Positions 12,601-25,371 are shown, numbered from the stretch's first letter. The stretch: 64,000 nucleotides of DNA from Persicaria tinctoria (GCA_037127255.1 JBANSL010000004.1:20467967-20531966), one strand, 5' to 3'. Numbers and translations are program-made. The notes: generated by a model from the letters alone, not told the origin.

Positions 12601-15600
12601 TTCCTTAATTAGTCAGCCATTCTATTTATTTGAGATGTTGTTATATGCTTCTTGCAGAAATGCTTTTGAAGAATTGCATTCAGACAAATCATCAATCGAC
12701 AAGGTAAATCTATTTTTCTTTCTACTTTTTGCTCTATAATAACACATCACCTAATGAAAGTAAGATCACCAGAGAACTTTTTTTTGAAATACAGCAGGAG
12801 AGTTACAAAACTCCTTAATCCAAAAAAAGAAGGTACTTCTTTGGTTGGCCCTTTTTGTCAAGAGATTGATGTTGCATATTTGAAAATACATCAAGTTTTA
12901 ACTTCTCATATATCCTGGGAAAGCCTTGTTCTGTCCTTCACTTCTTCATTTCCTATGCTGAAAAGATGCTGCTATAAGTTTTGGCTACTGTTTGTGTAGG
13001 CGTGTTTTGAATATATGCGTTTGGCATGGGAGTGCCCTCCCACATGGAAAATAAGAAGAGTGAAAATGGTGGTTTATATGGATAGGTTGAAGCTACATTG
13101 ATTTAAGCTTCTTTTTTCCCCCCAAAAGGTGGATCCTTATCCTTTATAAACGTAATTAAAATTAATATAAAAGGCGATGTAATCCCGACATATAATTTCA
13201 CCCATAATCAACCGTCGAGTAATCTCACATGGCATTTAACAGGCTTGTGTTAAAAGGTAGTAATTGCCCCCATTAATCTTCACAGCCTATTTAACAGGCT
13301 TCTCATCAAACATTTCCCTTCATAGTTCCTGCAAAAGAGAAGGGAAAAATAGTTTTTTGGCCTTGTTTAGATAAGTGCATATCTCTTCTCTGTATTATTT
13401 TATACATCAGAAAAACAAAATGTTATGATACAATCTTGCTGATATGATCAAACCCTTGCAGACTGTTGTTTTATTAGATGAGGAGGAAATTAAACTGGAA
13501 GAGACATTATCAGAAGAAGAGGAGGCATCAATGAGGTTTATACCAGTCTCATACTTTAATCTCTTAGTAATAATTATTTTAAAGAACATCAATATGTAAA
13601 ACAAGCCTTTACTTACATGTTTCCTATGTGCTTTTCTTCTTTTTTAGGGATATGGATATATATTACCCATCAAGGTATTTCCATTGTTCTTTTGAATCTC
13701 TTCTTGTTCTTGATGTGATGCCCTGAAGGTTTTTGCCTTAATTGTTTACAGGGATGATCCCAAGTGTGTACAGGTTCAGTACAAGGACTTGAAATGCCTC
13801 GATCCTGGGGAGTACTTGACTGGAACAATCATGAACTTCTGGATTCGGTAATTGTGCTAATATCATTATGTATTTCAAAGATGGGGATTCAATTGTTTGG
13901 ACTGATTGCATTGTATGCTAATTGAAAACGGATATCAACTAGAATTTATATGCTTATTATTTCTGCAAGCAAATAGAGAGATGGTCAACACATCTTTTCC
14001 TCCATGTTGTGGCGATCCTTTTTACCTGCTCGTATGTTTTGCACGTTTTTGTCTTTTTCTGATGCATGTGTGTGTCCATGCTATGGTGATCCTTTTTCCC
14101 ATCCTTTAGGATCTTGCTAATGTCCAAGACGAAATACCATTTTCTAAATGCTATCTATCACGAATTTGAGATTTTGCTTGCTCGTTAAACTTTCCAAGGC
14201 TTTTTAGTGTTTCAGAACAATGCACGATTACATAGAATAAATCTTGCCTATTTCATTCTCCTTTCATTTCTTAGATTTCTGCAGGAAACATCATCTGCAG
14301 CTGATGATGCACCACAGGACTATCATTTCTTTAACACCTACTTTTATAAGAAGCTCCAAGAGGCTGTAACAGTGCAGGTATGCCTTCATTGTTGATTAAT
14401 ACACATGCAAACATGTGAAGTGCATAATTGGGACGATTCCCATGGAACTATCGTACCACTTCTATACGTTCTTATGAATTTGTTCGGTTCCATGTTCACT
14501 TGCAGGACAGTGAAAAAGAAGCTTCTTTCAACAAGTTGAGGAGATGGTGGAGAGGTGTTAACATATTTGACAAGGCATATATATTTCTCCCTGTACATCA
14601 GGAGTAAGTGATAGAAAGTTTAACTTCTAGAATGAATGGCTAGACATGATCTGCTTCAGACATGATATGCTTCAGCCATGATAATCTTGATACAATTATT
14701 TTTTCCTCAAGTAAAAAATGTTCCCTTGAGATAAAAAAAAAGTATGTAGTAAATGATTTTGTAAATGACAACGCTTTTTCACTTTGATTCCAGGATATGG
14801 ATTTTGCTAGTATTTCAGCTATTTCTTTCTTCTAAAATTTGGCATTATTAGTCAATGACATAAAAGATGCAATGACTTTAGCTTGTGTTAATTGTGCTTG
14901 TAAATATATTGTAGAATTGTCACAAAACATCTTTATCTATGAGAGCCAAGTGAATGTTGGTCATCCCTTGTGGTAGTGCCGGTTGATTCATGACTCTTGC
15001 TCTGTTTTTCTTGCGATATCCCGTTTTGTGTTTGTTTCTTCTCCTTTTCCATCTACTTATTTGACAACATGAGGTTGGAATAGTATTTACATTGTCTTGC
15101 CTTTATTTACCTCTCTTTATCATATGTTTTATAGTACATGAGTTTTATTTTATTTTATTTTATGAGCAGCCTTCACTGGAGCTTGGCTATAGTATGCATT
15201 CCTGACAAAGAAGACAAATCTGGACCAATCATACTTCATTTGGATTCATTGGGGTATCACGAGAGTGGATCGATATTTGAGAATATCAAAAGGTATGACC
15301 ACTCTGGAAAAATGCAATTTAATATCTTGAGATTTACTGAGCCTTTTGAACTTGTGGATGACTTGGCGGAAATTTATATACTCTCTTTAGTTGCTCTAGG
15401 CTAACTTTCTTTATTGAAGTATAATTTCTATCTCCTTTGTCTTTTGGGGTTAAAATCTGGTGCGAACTTTTTCCTTCTCCCTTGTCTTATGCTCCGTTTA
15501 GATTCTTGAGGGAGGAGTGGAACACTCTAAGGGAGGAAACTGGTCCTCCTCATGTTCCATTTACAAATCAGATATGGGAAGATCTTCCTGGCAGAATAGA

Positions 15601-16084
15601 AGAGAAAATAATCACAGTAAAGTCCTGATTACTCCTTGGATTAACTGTTCACATGCTTTTGTAGGCCCTGTTTATAATCCGCCTGATAAACCATTATATG
15701 ATGTCAGCAGATCACCCCAACTGTACTCTTGTGTGTGAAATCTAATTGTGCCCCTCAATCTGATCTTATAGGTTCCACGGCAGAATAATGATTCTGACTG
15801 TGGTTTGTTTGTACTCTACTTCATGGAGCGTTTCATTAAAGATGCTCCACAGCGGTTGAGAAAGTGCAATTTAAGAATGGTATAATTTCTGATCTTGAAT
15901 TACTAATTCTGCTTGCTGGGGGCTTCTTACTATCTTCCATTCCTCAATTTTTTATGTACAAATGACTCACAATTTATACATGCAGTTTGGAAGGCGTTGG
16001 TTCAAGCCTGAAGAGGCCTCTTCTTTGAGAAGGAAAATCAAGACGACACTTCGCGAAGAATTCGTAAGACAAGAAGAAAGTTAG
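9664..16084 (+). CDS. OTS1: SUMO protease of the OTS1/OTS2 (ULP1D/ULP1C) type, 14 coding exons
   Basis: This gene encodes a nuclear cysteine protease (C48) that removes SUMO from target proteins. Coding exons: 9664-10014, 10264-10315, 10524-10588, 10659-10894, 12658-12703, 13462-13535, 13648-13674, 13752-13847, 14275-14377, 14506-14603, 15170-15292, 15502-15616, 15772-15879 and 15986-16084. They total 1593 bp (530 aa), all with GT-AG introns and consistent phases. The catalytic triad is visible: His385 in DLHWSL, Asp408 in HLDSLGYH, Cys472 in NNDSDCGLF, with the oxyanion Gln466 in VPRQNN. Other family blocks are DPGEYLTGTIMNFWIR and RRWWRGVNIFDKAYIFLPVH. The N-terminal half is charged and low in conservation, with LSDEELEEKI and a basic RKRKQK stretch, as in plant OTS proteins, which act in salt, light and gibberellin signalling. 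Intron 4 carries a LINE insertion. Whether this is OTS1 or OTS2 cannot be told here. Confidence 0.92.
11415..11432 (+). repeat. Left copy of LINE target-site duplication
   Basis: The 18-bp word TTTAAAGAATCCAGTTAT occurs here and again, unchanged, at 12272-12289. The two copies bracket the LINE fragment in intron 4 of the SUMO protease gene. Confidence 0.95.
11433..12271 (-). mobile_element. 5'-truncated L1-type LINE in an intron, with 18-bp duplication
   Basis: The insert sits between perfect 18-bp duplications. Its poly-A tail appears as a T-rich run at 11433-11452, so the element reads on the minus strand. One open frame (12198-11485) covers the end of the reverse-transcriptase-linked region and the RNase H domain: NYDGSSISSIKSSTGFICRD (first Asp), MAEAIALRQGIEKA, NLIIEGDS, and ISHIPRNGNRVADKVAH at the end. 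The frame is intact, which together with the perfect duplication argues for a fairly recent insertion. Truncation at the 5' side is typical of target-primed reverse transcription. It is antisense to the host gene. Confidence 0.93.
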
Positions 16085-16701
16085 AACCTATAATCGTGCC
16101 CCTTGACCACGATGATTCGTCCAAGGAAAGCGGAGTACCCTGAAGAAGAGTTGTGATCATGTATAGCCCGTTTGTTTCCGTAGTTTTAAGTGGTTTGCAC
16201 CCTTTAATGGTACAGATTAGTGGGAAACTGCATCAAGTTCCTCTAAATTAACTGAGTCAGATGGAGCGCAGGTCCAATAAATAGTGTCAGCAAGTAACTT
16301 CTAAACTCAAGGGTGAAACTGAATCCTGGGTACACCCTTGATGCTCCTCTTGGGTGGTAGGGGTGAGGGTGCTGGTCTCACTTTTTGTACAGAGACCTTT
16401 TTGTATAACTATCGTCAGTGGTAGGGCTTCCTTTTAAGCACCTACCTGTCTCCACCTTGTAATATGTAATGATGATTCAATTATCAGTTTTTGAGGGGCA
16501 GATTTTGCATACACGACCAATTGAGAATGTAGCACAAGAAGATTTCTTCATACAGCAGCTTCTAATGAAGTGAAACCTCATCTATTTTCTCTTACCACTT
16601 GTGTTCTAATTGCATCTGCACAAAGAGGGTTCCCTTTTCCAGCAAATAAAAGAGAGAAAAAAACATCTTGAGTCAACCAATAAAGGCGGTGGTTAATGCA
16701 G
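16085..16701. other. Shared 3' region of two convergent genes
   Basis: This 617-bp interval separates the stop codons of the SUMO protease gene (plus) and the RlmN-like gene (minus). It should hold both 3' untranslated regions. I see no other gene. The two transcripts may overlap at their ends. Confidence 0.6.
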
Positions 16702-19515
16702 TCAGGCTACTGCAGCTAGAAATTGAGCAGGAACTCGAAGTAAAGGGGCTTGAATGTCCCCGGGCATTCCTAGCTGCCCGCATGCGGCCATTTTATCGTC
16801 TCCTCTGCTTAGTCTCAGTAAGACTGTAAGTCCCGCTGCAGCTAATACATTCCGAAACTCTATCATCTTCTCTTCACTGGTTGGTTTGAACAGCGATCCT
16901 CTGTGAGGGTTGAATGATATAAGGTTGATTTTGCAAGGAATTCCTTGGACAATATCAATGATTCTTTGGGCATCATCCATGCTGCATAAGGAAGATTGGA
17001 ATCTAATTCAATGCTCCCAACAAAGATAACATGTTCAAATGCTCATGTAAATTATATGTTTAAAAGCCATTGAGATCCTGGGTGTTAAAATTGGTCTGAG
17101 GAGATGCCAAAGAACTGCTGAGACAAAAATTCTCACCACTTTGGGCAAAAACACTCTTCCACAACTTATACACCAGGAACAAGTAATTAAGACTCGAGGA
17201 AATGCATTGTGAAGAAAATAAGACAATCAGCAATAAAAGATATGAACTAGTTTTCACCTGTCATTCACTCCGGAAAGCATCACATATTCAAACAGGACCT
17301 TGTAGTTATGTTTGTGGCGCAGTTCTTCTCGAAGTGTCCCCAGAAGCACGTTCAAGTTGTACTTCCGGTTTACTGGCATGATCCAGTTTCTGACCTGAAG
17401 ATTTTACAACAGGACGTTGGTTTCTTGATTTCCATCACTTTCAATGAAGACAAGTAGATAAACATACCTCGTCAGTTGTAGCATTCAAACTGACAGCTAA
17501 AGCACAACTCGACTCCTGTAGAAAACGCTTCAGCTGTGGAACTAGACCACTAGTTGAAACGGTAACCTTCCGAGGACTAAAATGCAGTCCATGCTCATCC
17601 ACAATAATATCAGCTGCTCTAATGACATTTTCAACGTTATGAAGAGGTTCCCCCATTCCCTGCGAATTATTCTTTTTATTAAAGGAAAGGTATCTAATAT
17701 AGAAAACATAAGTTCAGCGAGACAAAGATACGATAACAGACTAGAACTAAGATTTTCATGGTAAATGTTCATAATAAACTGAGGAACTGAAAACAAAATA
17801 GTCAACTGGGAAATCTTGTATGGTTTTAATCTTCCCAACCAAATTCAAGACCTACCATGAACACAACATTTGTAATATTGCCAACTTCACTTGTAAGTAA
17901 ACGCCTTGCAAACACAACTTGCTCCACTATCTCAGCAGCAGTCAAGTGTCTTTTTAAGCCCATTCTGCACAATGATATTTCAAAATTCAACACCAGAAAG
18001 AAATGCAACATCTCCCACAAACAGAGAGAGTATTGTAGACAGGGGCATGGAAGGGAAAGCTAGCTAGCTTGCTTGCTTGCCTGCCTGTGTAGCAAAACTG
18101 ACAGTTCATTGCACAGCCCACTTGACTAGAAACACAAACAGTGTTCCTTTCCCTAGGACAAGGGATTACAACAGTTTCAATCACCATTCCATCCTCCATT
18201 GTGAATAAAATCTGCAAGCTCCTGTGAGTTTCAGAAATGAGGAGAATGTTTCATGAAAAGCAAAGACTATTGATGCCAACATCAATAGATGCTTCCCACT
18301 TGAAAACGCGTACTGTAAAGAAACTTGTAGGAGTTGTTCATAAGAACCTTCTTAGTTCCATCAGAAGCAGTTACAACGTCTTTCAATGACAAAGCTTTGA
18401 AGTCTGCATGCTTGGACAACATCTTCTTAAAATCCTTGTTCAGACCTAAAGAGTATACCAATGTTATAGAGATTACTCTAGTATGATGAAGAGCAAAATA
18501 ACCAAAAGAATATATCGGCCTAATAATGTTTGAGGGTTGAGGTTTCACTTTTGAGTCTTTTTACTAATCTAAAACAACTGATCTCAGGTTTGTAGTTTGA
18601 GTTGACAATTTCAAAAGCAAGACAATTATAACTAAGGTTTTTCGAGTGCAAAATGAAAGACGAAAGAAAACTCTAGGTTTAAATGCATAGATCCTAGGAG
18701 CTAAAGACCGGCCAGCAAGGAATGCAGGATGTGAAAAACTAAAAGCAGTTCATGGAGAAGAACAAAACCTTCCAACTCATCAGAGTGCTGAGCCCAAATG
18801 CTATCCCCGTACAGCCGCTTCCACAGCATCATAGCCTGGCCAGGCCTGAATCCATGGGACTGCACCCAACTCTGACAAACCAAATTCCGATAATTAGAAA
18901 CAAACTCGCAAAGTCCTCACCCTAGGATTATTTCCAATCGCTGAAGCTTAAACACATTCCTCCACGAAAAAGAAAAACAAGGAAATATCGAAATCCAGCA
19001 TCCCAATTCCCAATTCAATTTCATTGATCGATGCTTTCTATATAGAGAATGAACAAACATGTGATCTTTGCTTACAATACAACATCTAACAGCGAACAAT
19101 TATAGAGATAAACTAAACATACTTGAAGCTCGGCGTATCTCATCCCCTTCAATAGCTGCCTCTTGCTTGCTTTCACCTCCACAACACCCGCTTCTAACAA
19201 TGACCAACCGCAGATAACAAATTTGCAACTTGGAACACAAATCTAAAGCACAAACCGAAAATTCACAAGCTGAAAAATATGAAAAATCATACCAACAGGG
19301 AACGGAAAGGTCGTTTCATCGTTGATTGAGACAGAGGGGAGAGAGTACTGAGCACAAGCAGTAGTGGAGAGGCAGCGGCGAGTGGGAGAGAGGAGAGAAA
19401 TCGACGGCCGTCTGAAGGGGATAATTGAGAAGGAGTCAACATTGAGCGGAGTGAGCGGCGGATTAGCGAAGGCGAACGCCGTCGCTCGCCTCATCGATAA
19501 GCAAGCTCTCTCCAT
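16702..19515 (-). CDS. Radical-SAM RlmN/Cfr-like enzyme, probably plastid-targeted, 9 exons
   Basis: This is a homologue of bacterial RlmN, which methylates C2 of A2503 in 23S rRNA and adenine 37 of some tRNAs. The plant target is not established here. Exons on the minus strand: 19515-19293, 19193-19123, 18871-18769, 18445-18348, 18211-18081, 17964-17856, 17659-17468, 17394-17258 and 16981-16702 (1344 bp, 447 aa), all in phase. The 4Fe-4S/SAM motif is C198-AMN-C202-QF-C205. Cys191 (TVCVSSQ) and Cys422 ([10 protein letters not shown]) match the paired catalytic cysteines of RlmN. GMGEPLHN and RKVTVSTSG follow as in the family. The first 70 residues are rich in Ser, Arg and Pro and low in acidic residues, like a transit peptide. 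The start is Met at 19515, but Met at 19494 is also possible. The intron after exon 5 begins with GC. Confidence 0.9.
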
Positions 19516-19863
19516 CTGAAGAGAAGCCGAAAGATTGGGCTGCTCAACGCGGCTGCCCGACCACAACTACAAGTCTACAAGGCGTGGCATTGGTGGCTTT
19601 CTGCGAGTATCGAGCAATCATCACTCACTCACTATTCAGTGGGTTGCATCGTTTCCAGATTTGACAGGCCAGGAGGTAGTGGGCTTGATTGTTAGTTGGG
19701 CCAAACGTTTGGGCTATAGGCCTAAAGTATAGTCACTATATTGGCCTTGTTTGATTATAATTTAGACTCTATAGGATCTACCCTCCTCATTCTAAAGTTT
19801 CAGTTTTCTGACATTGTTTTAGTGACAATAAATTACTTTTGCTTATCTTTAGTCTCTTAAGTC
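19516..19863. promoter_or_regulatory. Upstream region of the RlmN-like gene
   Basis: This short region holds the leader and promoter of the minus-strand gene ending its CDS at 19515. I see no convincing TATA box, and the far end runs into a minisatellite. Confidence 0.3.
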
Positions 19864-20155
19864 TAATGTTTTGTTATTGGTGACAATAAAATAATAATAA
19901 GAGGTGGTTGACAATAGGTTGATGACAATGTTTTGTAGTTGGTGACAATACGTTGGAAAAATATGTGGTTGATAGGAGGTTGGTGACATTGTTATATCGT
20001 TGGTGACAATATATTGTTCACAAGAGATTGATAACAATAGGGTGGTGATATTGTTTTGTAGTTTGTGACAATACGTTCGATAAAATAATATGGTGACATT
20101 GTTATGTATTTGGTGACAGTAAGCTTCGGTGACATTGTTTTGTATTTTCCTAAGT
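19864..20155 (+). repeat. Diverged minisatellite with GGTGACAAT words
   Basis: About five units begin with TTGTTTTGTAGTTGGTGACA or a close variant. Their lengths shrink from about 60 bp to about 36 bp along the array. Units share two anchors, TTGTTNTGTA at the start and GGTGACA at the end, while the middles differ. No gene is present. Confidence 0.65.
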
Positions 20156-20230
20156 AAAAAGGACATTTTTGTAATTTCCTAAAAATGGTTTTTTGAATCA
20201 AACACAAAACATTTTCATGATTGAATTGCC

Positions 20231-20330
20231 TTAAATTTGGTAAATAAAGAGAGATCATCTGGGGTTCGAATCGGGGACCTTTGGGTACTACCCGCAAGTC
20301 CTTTTCGGTTAAACCATTCCGAAATGGTTA
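20231..20330 (-). mobile_element. 100-bp tRNA-related SINE with 15-bp duplication
   Basis: The insert is flanked on both sides by CATGATTGAATTGCC (20216-20230 and 20331-20345). On the minus strand it carries a box-A-like word (GGAATGGTTTAACCGAA, 20324-20308) and a box-B-like word (GATTCGAACCCC, 20272-20261), the internal RNA polymerase III promoter of tRNA-derived SINEs. It ends in a T/A-rich tail. It has no coding capacity and would have been mobilised by a LINE. Confidence 0.78.
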
Positions 20331-20345
20331 CATGATTGAATTGCC

Positions 20346-20920
20346 ACTCTACACTGAATCACCGATCGCTTCATCCCAATTCTGAATCCTCTTTATATTC
20401 TCATGTCTGTTAATTCATGTTATCAGGAATCGACATTTTAAATGAAGATTCAATTTGTTTATAAATGATGCTTTAAAACCATCTCTACACTTTCTCAATC
20501 TTCTTTTCCAATTTGGTAAAAGATGGATTTGGATTCGAGTTTTCAACCACCGTGACAAATCATAAAAGAAGGCCAACGCAATTACCAACACCCCAAAACC
20601 CAAAATTTGATATATTGATTACCTCCTTGCCCTCACGACCATCTGATTCCTTGTCTCCAGCGGTAAGGCGTCTCCGTTGGCATTGTAATCGGTAGTCATG
20701 TCCGTCGAATCAAAGAAGGCCTTTATCGGTTGATTCAGATTTGTGGATGACATGGATGCTTCAATGCTTCGACAATCTGTTTCCCATCGAGCTTCTGGTC
20801 ATTCCAGAGGCTCCCATCGAATCAAAGAAGGCCTTCATCGACTGATTCACATCGGTGGACGTAATGGATGCTCCGCTTGTTTTAATTTGGGAAGAAGGTG
20901 ACGAAATAAGGACAAGGGTA
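20346..20920. other. Intergenic stretch
   Basis: No gene recognised. A near-repeat of the phrase ATCAAAGAAGGCCTT (20707 and 20820) suggests an old internal duplication. Confidence 0.35.
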
Positions 20921-21512
20921 TCTATCTATCTATATCTATATAAACTCTTAATTTAGAAGAGTTTATGACGATGTGTCAATTTTAGAGGTATTTTAGGAGT
21001 CTTGACCAATCTTTTTTTTTTTTTGTCATTTTTCTTTGATTTTCTTTAATTCTCCTTTTTTTTTTCTTTTTCCTCTAATTTTTTTTTCCCTTTAATTTTA
21101 CTAACTATCTATATCTATATCTATATCTATATCTATATCTATATAAACTCTTAATTTAGAAGAGTTTAGAATGATGTGTCAACTTTAGAGGCATTTTAGG
21201 AGTCTTGACCATTTTTTTTTTTTTTTGCCATTTTTCTTTGATTTTCTTTAATTCTCCTTTTTTTTTTCTTCTTTTTCCTCTAATTCTTTTTTTTCCCCTT
21301 TAATTTTACTAACTATCTATATCTATATCTATATAAACTCTTAATTTAGAAGAGTTTACAATTATGTGTCAATTTTAGAGGCATTTTAGGAGTCTTGACC
21401 AATCTTTTTGTTTTCCATTTTTCTTTGATTTTCTTTAATTCTCTTTTTTTTTTCTTTTTTTTTTCCCTCTAATTCTCTTTTTCCTTTAATTTTACTAACT
21501 TCTATATTTATA
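20921..21512 (+). repeat. Tandem array, left part (three units of about 190-200 bp)
   Basis: Units are anchored at 20941, 21144 and 21334 by TATATAAACTCTTAATTTAG. Each then has an inverted repeat (AAACTCTT...AAGAGTTT, 8-bp stem), the phrase GATGTGTCAATTTTAGAGG, a pyrimidine tract and a (TCTATA)n microsatellite leading into the next unit. The array continues at 33899 after the Helitron, and the unit starts resemble Helitron 5' ends. Confidence 0.88.
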
Positions 21513-22019
21513 TCTATATAACTACTTAATTCAGTATACTTTCGCTGACGTGGCAGTCTCCCCGCAATTCTCTCCTTTTCGGCCAATCAAATTTTTTCTT
21601 TTTTTTTCCTTTTTTTTCATCTTTCCATCTTGCTTAGGGTTCTCTCCCGTCCCCTCCCTAAATTGATTCATCTCTATTCCCCTGTTCCATCGCTCTTCCT
21701 TCTTTCTTCCTCCTTCGCGCTTCTCGGCTTGCCGGTGAGTTTATACCCCCTTCTCTCTTCCTCCTCCGCCGGTGAGTTTATACCCCCTTCTCCTCTTCTT
21801 GGTCATTCGACGCTTCTCGGCTTACACCGAATTCGCTTCCTTCTTGCCTCTCGCGGTTCGTACGCCTTACTCCTCCGTCGATTCCAACTCTTCCTCCGTG
21901 CCTCTTCCGGTTCAATGACATCTTCTTCCTCCTTGCCGTCGTTCATGGCTTTCACAACCTTTGACAGATTTCATCAGGCCGGTTAATTTCTCCCACGTCC
22001 CTTGCCTCTGCCGGACCCC

Positions 22020-22350
22020 TCCTCTTCTCCTAATAAGGTTTGTCCCTATTTTCTTTGTCTTCCCTAATTCCGTTTCTAAAATTCAAGATCTGCAAATCTG
22101 ATGTCGAATTTTGATCCCCTTGCTCTGTCGGTTCCCCGAAGAGTTGTTATAGATAAGTGGAAGTAGATCTTACACACCGAATCGTGCGACTAGAAATCGC
22201 CGAGGTTTGGCTATGGAAATCGCGGAGGCTAACAACTACTCTGAGTCCTGCCTTCATCAATGTCCTAGAAATTAAGGTTTGTCCTCATTTTCTTTGTCTT
22301 CCTTAATTCTGTTTCTAACATTCAATCTCTGCAAATCTGATTGCCAAAAC
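22020..22350 (+). repeat. Two diverged copies of a leader-like segment inside the Helitron
   Basis: The phrase AAGGTTTGTCC, followed by CTTTGTCTTCC, TTTCTAA and CTGCAAATCTGAT, occurs at about 22037-22100 and again at about 22275-22342, with a few differences. It may represent a captured gene leader that was duplicated. Confidence 0.6.
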
Positions 22351-23228
22351 CTAACACAGATTGCCAAAACTGAAAATCGGGATCGCAGTTGCTAAAACTT
22401 GAAACTGAGTTTCATAATGCTAATTTAATAATATTTTTAACCTACATATTGATGAATTGGTTGTCAATTTCAGTCAATGTGTTTGTATCAAATTGAGATT
22501 CACATTGCATTTGCTTCAGTTATCTTCAACCTACAGATTGTTGAATGTACAGGTTGCTGAAATTCAGATTTGCTGAACTCACAAATTACTAAATTTACAG
22601 ATTGCTGAATTTACAAAATTTTAAACTAAATTTACAGATATTAAAACTTAATTTACAAAATGCAGAATTTAGATATTGGTCAATATATCTTTCAAATTGA
22701 AGGTTCCAACTGTAATTTCATTTGCTAAAACTTAACACAGATTGCCAACATTGAATAATGAATAGCAATTGCTCAAACTTGAAAGAAAAAATGGATTTCA
22801 TATAGCTGAAACTGAATGCAGTTGTTAACTTGGTTAGAAAATATCATCAGGTGCGATCATACTGTCTGTTACTTGTATTATATCGAAAATACAATAATCC
22901 AAGTCTTAAAACGCAACATAAAAAAAGGCACCTATTTTTTGGTGTTTTAGTTATTTTATTACAGTTTTCATTGCCTGTGTTGTGTCACTGTATGGGTATC
23001 TGTGCTGGAAAAGAGTAACATGTATGAGCCAATATCGTCAGGGAAAAGGGAAAGAGCTACTTGCTCCCTGGTGCCCAGAATATGAATGTGAATAATGTGT
23101 ATGAAATTGAATCCCACTATTAAAGTAAATGAAATAAATTGACAGGTCTTTCATTATGATGATAACACTTTTACTTTCTTAGCATTTTAGTCATTCTAAC
23201 TCTTTGTAAGATGCCTTTAGTCCTTGAT

Positions 23229-25371
23229 TGTAACGGCCCGGGATTATGATTCCCGAGTTACGTTTCGAGGGATGAAACCCCTCGTTAGGATCTTGCGCCC
23301 CGAGTACAGGTTGAAGGTTTGAAATCAATATGTGCAGTTTAAAGTGGGATTTCGCACCCAAATCCGGAAGGTCCGTTGGGGACCCTGGGGTAAACCCTGT
23401 ACCTGTCCTAAGTCTACAACACAGGAAATCTGTTATCATGCAAAGGGCATAAGTCTACATCCAACTATTAAGCACTCAAGCACACCTCAATCAATAGAAC
23501 AGGTAACATATTATGAAAGTCATTTCATCGCATCATCCGTTCCCCAAGACCACATCGTTCTCCATAAATCATTCAACCAATTCCGCATGTTCATATACAT
23601 CATTTCCGCATATACCTCAACGGTTCATCAAGATCATAAGACATAATTTGTCTGATATAAAATCCTACTAGATCGTCATAATTATCCAACATTTAATCTC
23701 CTATAATGATTCATCACAAGTCATGCTATTAGTCATACATATCATACTGTTAGTCAAACGATCATATTATCATGCTAGTTAGTCATCAAATAAGTCTTAG
23801 TCCCAAGTTAGTTTCAAAACCGTTTCAAATCTCAGTTAAATAGTTAAGTATTCCGACCATTGAAAATACTCGCCAAATTCTCTTTTAAATTTATTCATTA
23901 GATTACTTTCCAACCTTGAAATTCTTTTTCAAATTACCTTTAAAATCTATAAGTTCAAATGATATATTTTAACCCCCGATAATATTTTATTTTATTTTAA
24001 ATACCATTAATTATTTAAATAAGTAAACGGTTAAATCTGAACCGAATCAACCCCATTTAAACCCAACCGAACCAAACCAAACCGAACCGAACCATTAATA
24101 AAAACCCATACGGTGGAATATATAACAAAACAAGGAGGTCCCCACAAAGCCACGTTGGCACCTTCTTCCTCCGAAATCAAATGGAGAAGCCCGCCCGCCG
24201 GCTGCAGCTGCTCGACGCCGCCGTGCTCGTGCCCAGACTCACCCGGACTCGGACTCCTGCCTCCCACGCTCCTGCTCGCTGCTCGCTCGCGGTCGCTCGC
24301 CTCTGCTCAGCCTCGCTCAGCTCCTGCTCGCGATCGCTCATCCGCTACCTGCTCAACCTCGTCGGAGTTCTTGCCGAAGCTATCGAGCCCATCCGACGTC
24401 CCGCACTCAGCTCACATACACTCACGCTCAACCATAGCCCGACCCAAGACAGAATCGAATAAAAAACAGAGGAGGGAAAGACGGAAGCTTACCGAGGTGA
24501 TTTCGCGACTTCGGAGCTCTCGATCGGAGGTTTGAGCATCGTCGGAGGCTCGCGATGGCTCGTCGGACCTGCGTGGGACATGGGTGAGCGCGATGATAGG
24601 GCTCGAGAGGGGTTTGGATCAGAAACGAAGGAGAACGGCTTACCGGAAGGTTGGTTCACGATCAAACGAACGGGGATCTTCGGAGGCTCGTCGATGACGT
24701 TGGGCCGCTCCTGGGTGGCTCCGGTGTGGCGTTGGACGTCGATGGAGGTGTGGGATAGTGATGTTGCTGCTGCGGTCTCAGAGAGGAAGGTCGAAGATGG
24801 TTGGGCGGTGGTTCAAAGGTGCGGCGACGGTGAAGCCGTGAGATGGTGGTGGAGATGATGAGAAAAGGAGACAGTGATGGTGAAATGGTGATGGAGTGCA
24901 GCAGAAGAGTGGGGAGGAGCTGAAGAATCTGAAGAAGGGAGAGGTTTGAAGTGATGGGGGATAGCGTACAAAAGAAGGGAACGGGGTAGCTGGCTCCTCC
25001 GGGTTGCAGAGGGTAGGGGAGGGGCTGATTTGACGGGAACTGGTGGGGGATTGGACCGGTAATAAATGCGGCCTTAGTCAAATCACATACCCAGTAAAAT
25101 AATCCCGAATACGTAAATTTCAAAACCCAAAATTAGTTTTCGAATGTTAGTTTCCCCGAATCCCGCTCTCTCGATTAATTAGATTTTTAAAACAAAAGAG
25201 GATATCGCTATCCAATAATTAATTTGAATTTTCGAGGTAAAACGACGGAAATTATTCGCCAAATTTTATATTTCAGTCGGAATCCGCTAAATGAGTTTTA
25301 AATTCAGTTTAAGTTCATTTTTAATTTCTTTTTTTCGAAAAATTAGGATTTTGAAAATCCGAGCCTTTACA
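23229..25371 (-). repeat. LTR (3' LTR in element orientation)
   Basis: This 2143-bp copy begins (plus strand) TGTAACGGCCCGGG and ends CCTTTACA. It is nearly colinear with the copy at 29881-32026, with scattered substitutions and a few small indels. It contains a GC-rich stretch (24180-24900) whose overlapping frames are repeated in both LTRs and are not host genes. Confidence 0.92.

Noticed and set aside
20921..21512. CRISPR-like array
   Set aside because: Plant nuclear DNA; long AT-rich units, no spacers of constant length, no cas genes.
24113..25123. Overlapping GC-rich frames as genes (also at 30766-31736)
   Set aside because: They lie in both LTRs of one retrotransposon, on both strands, with no known motif.
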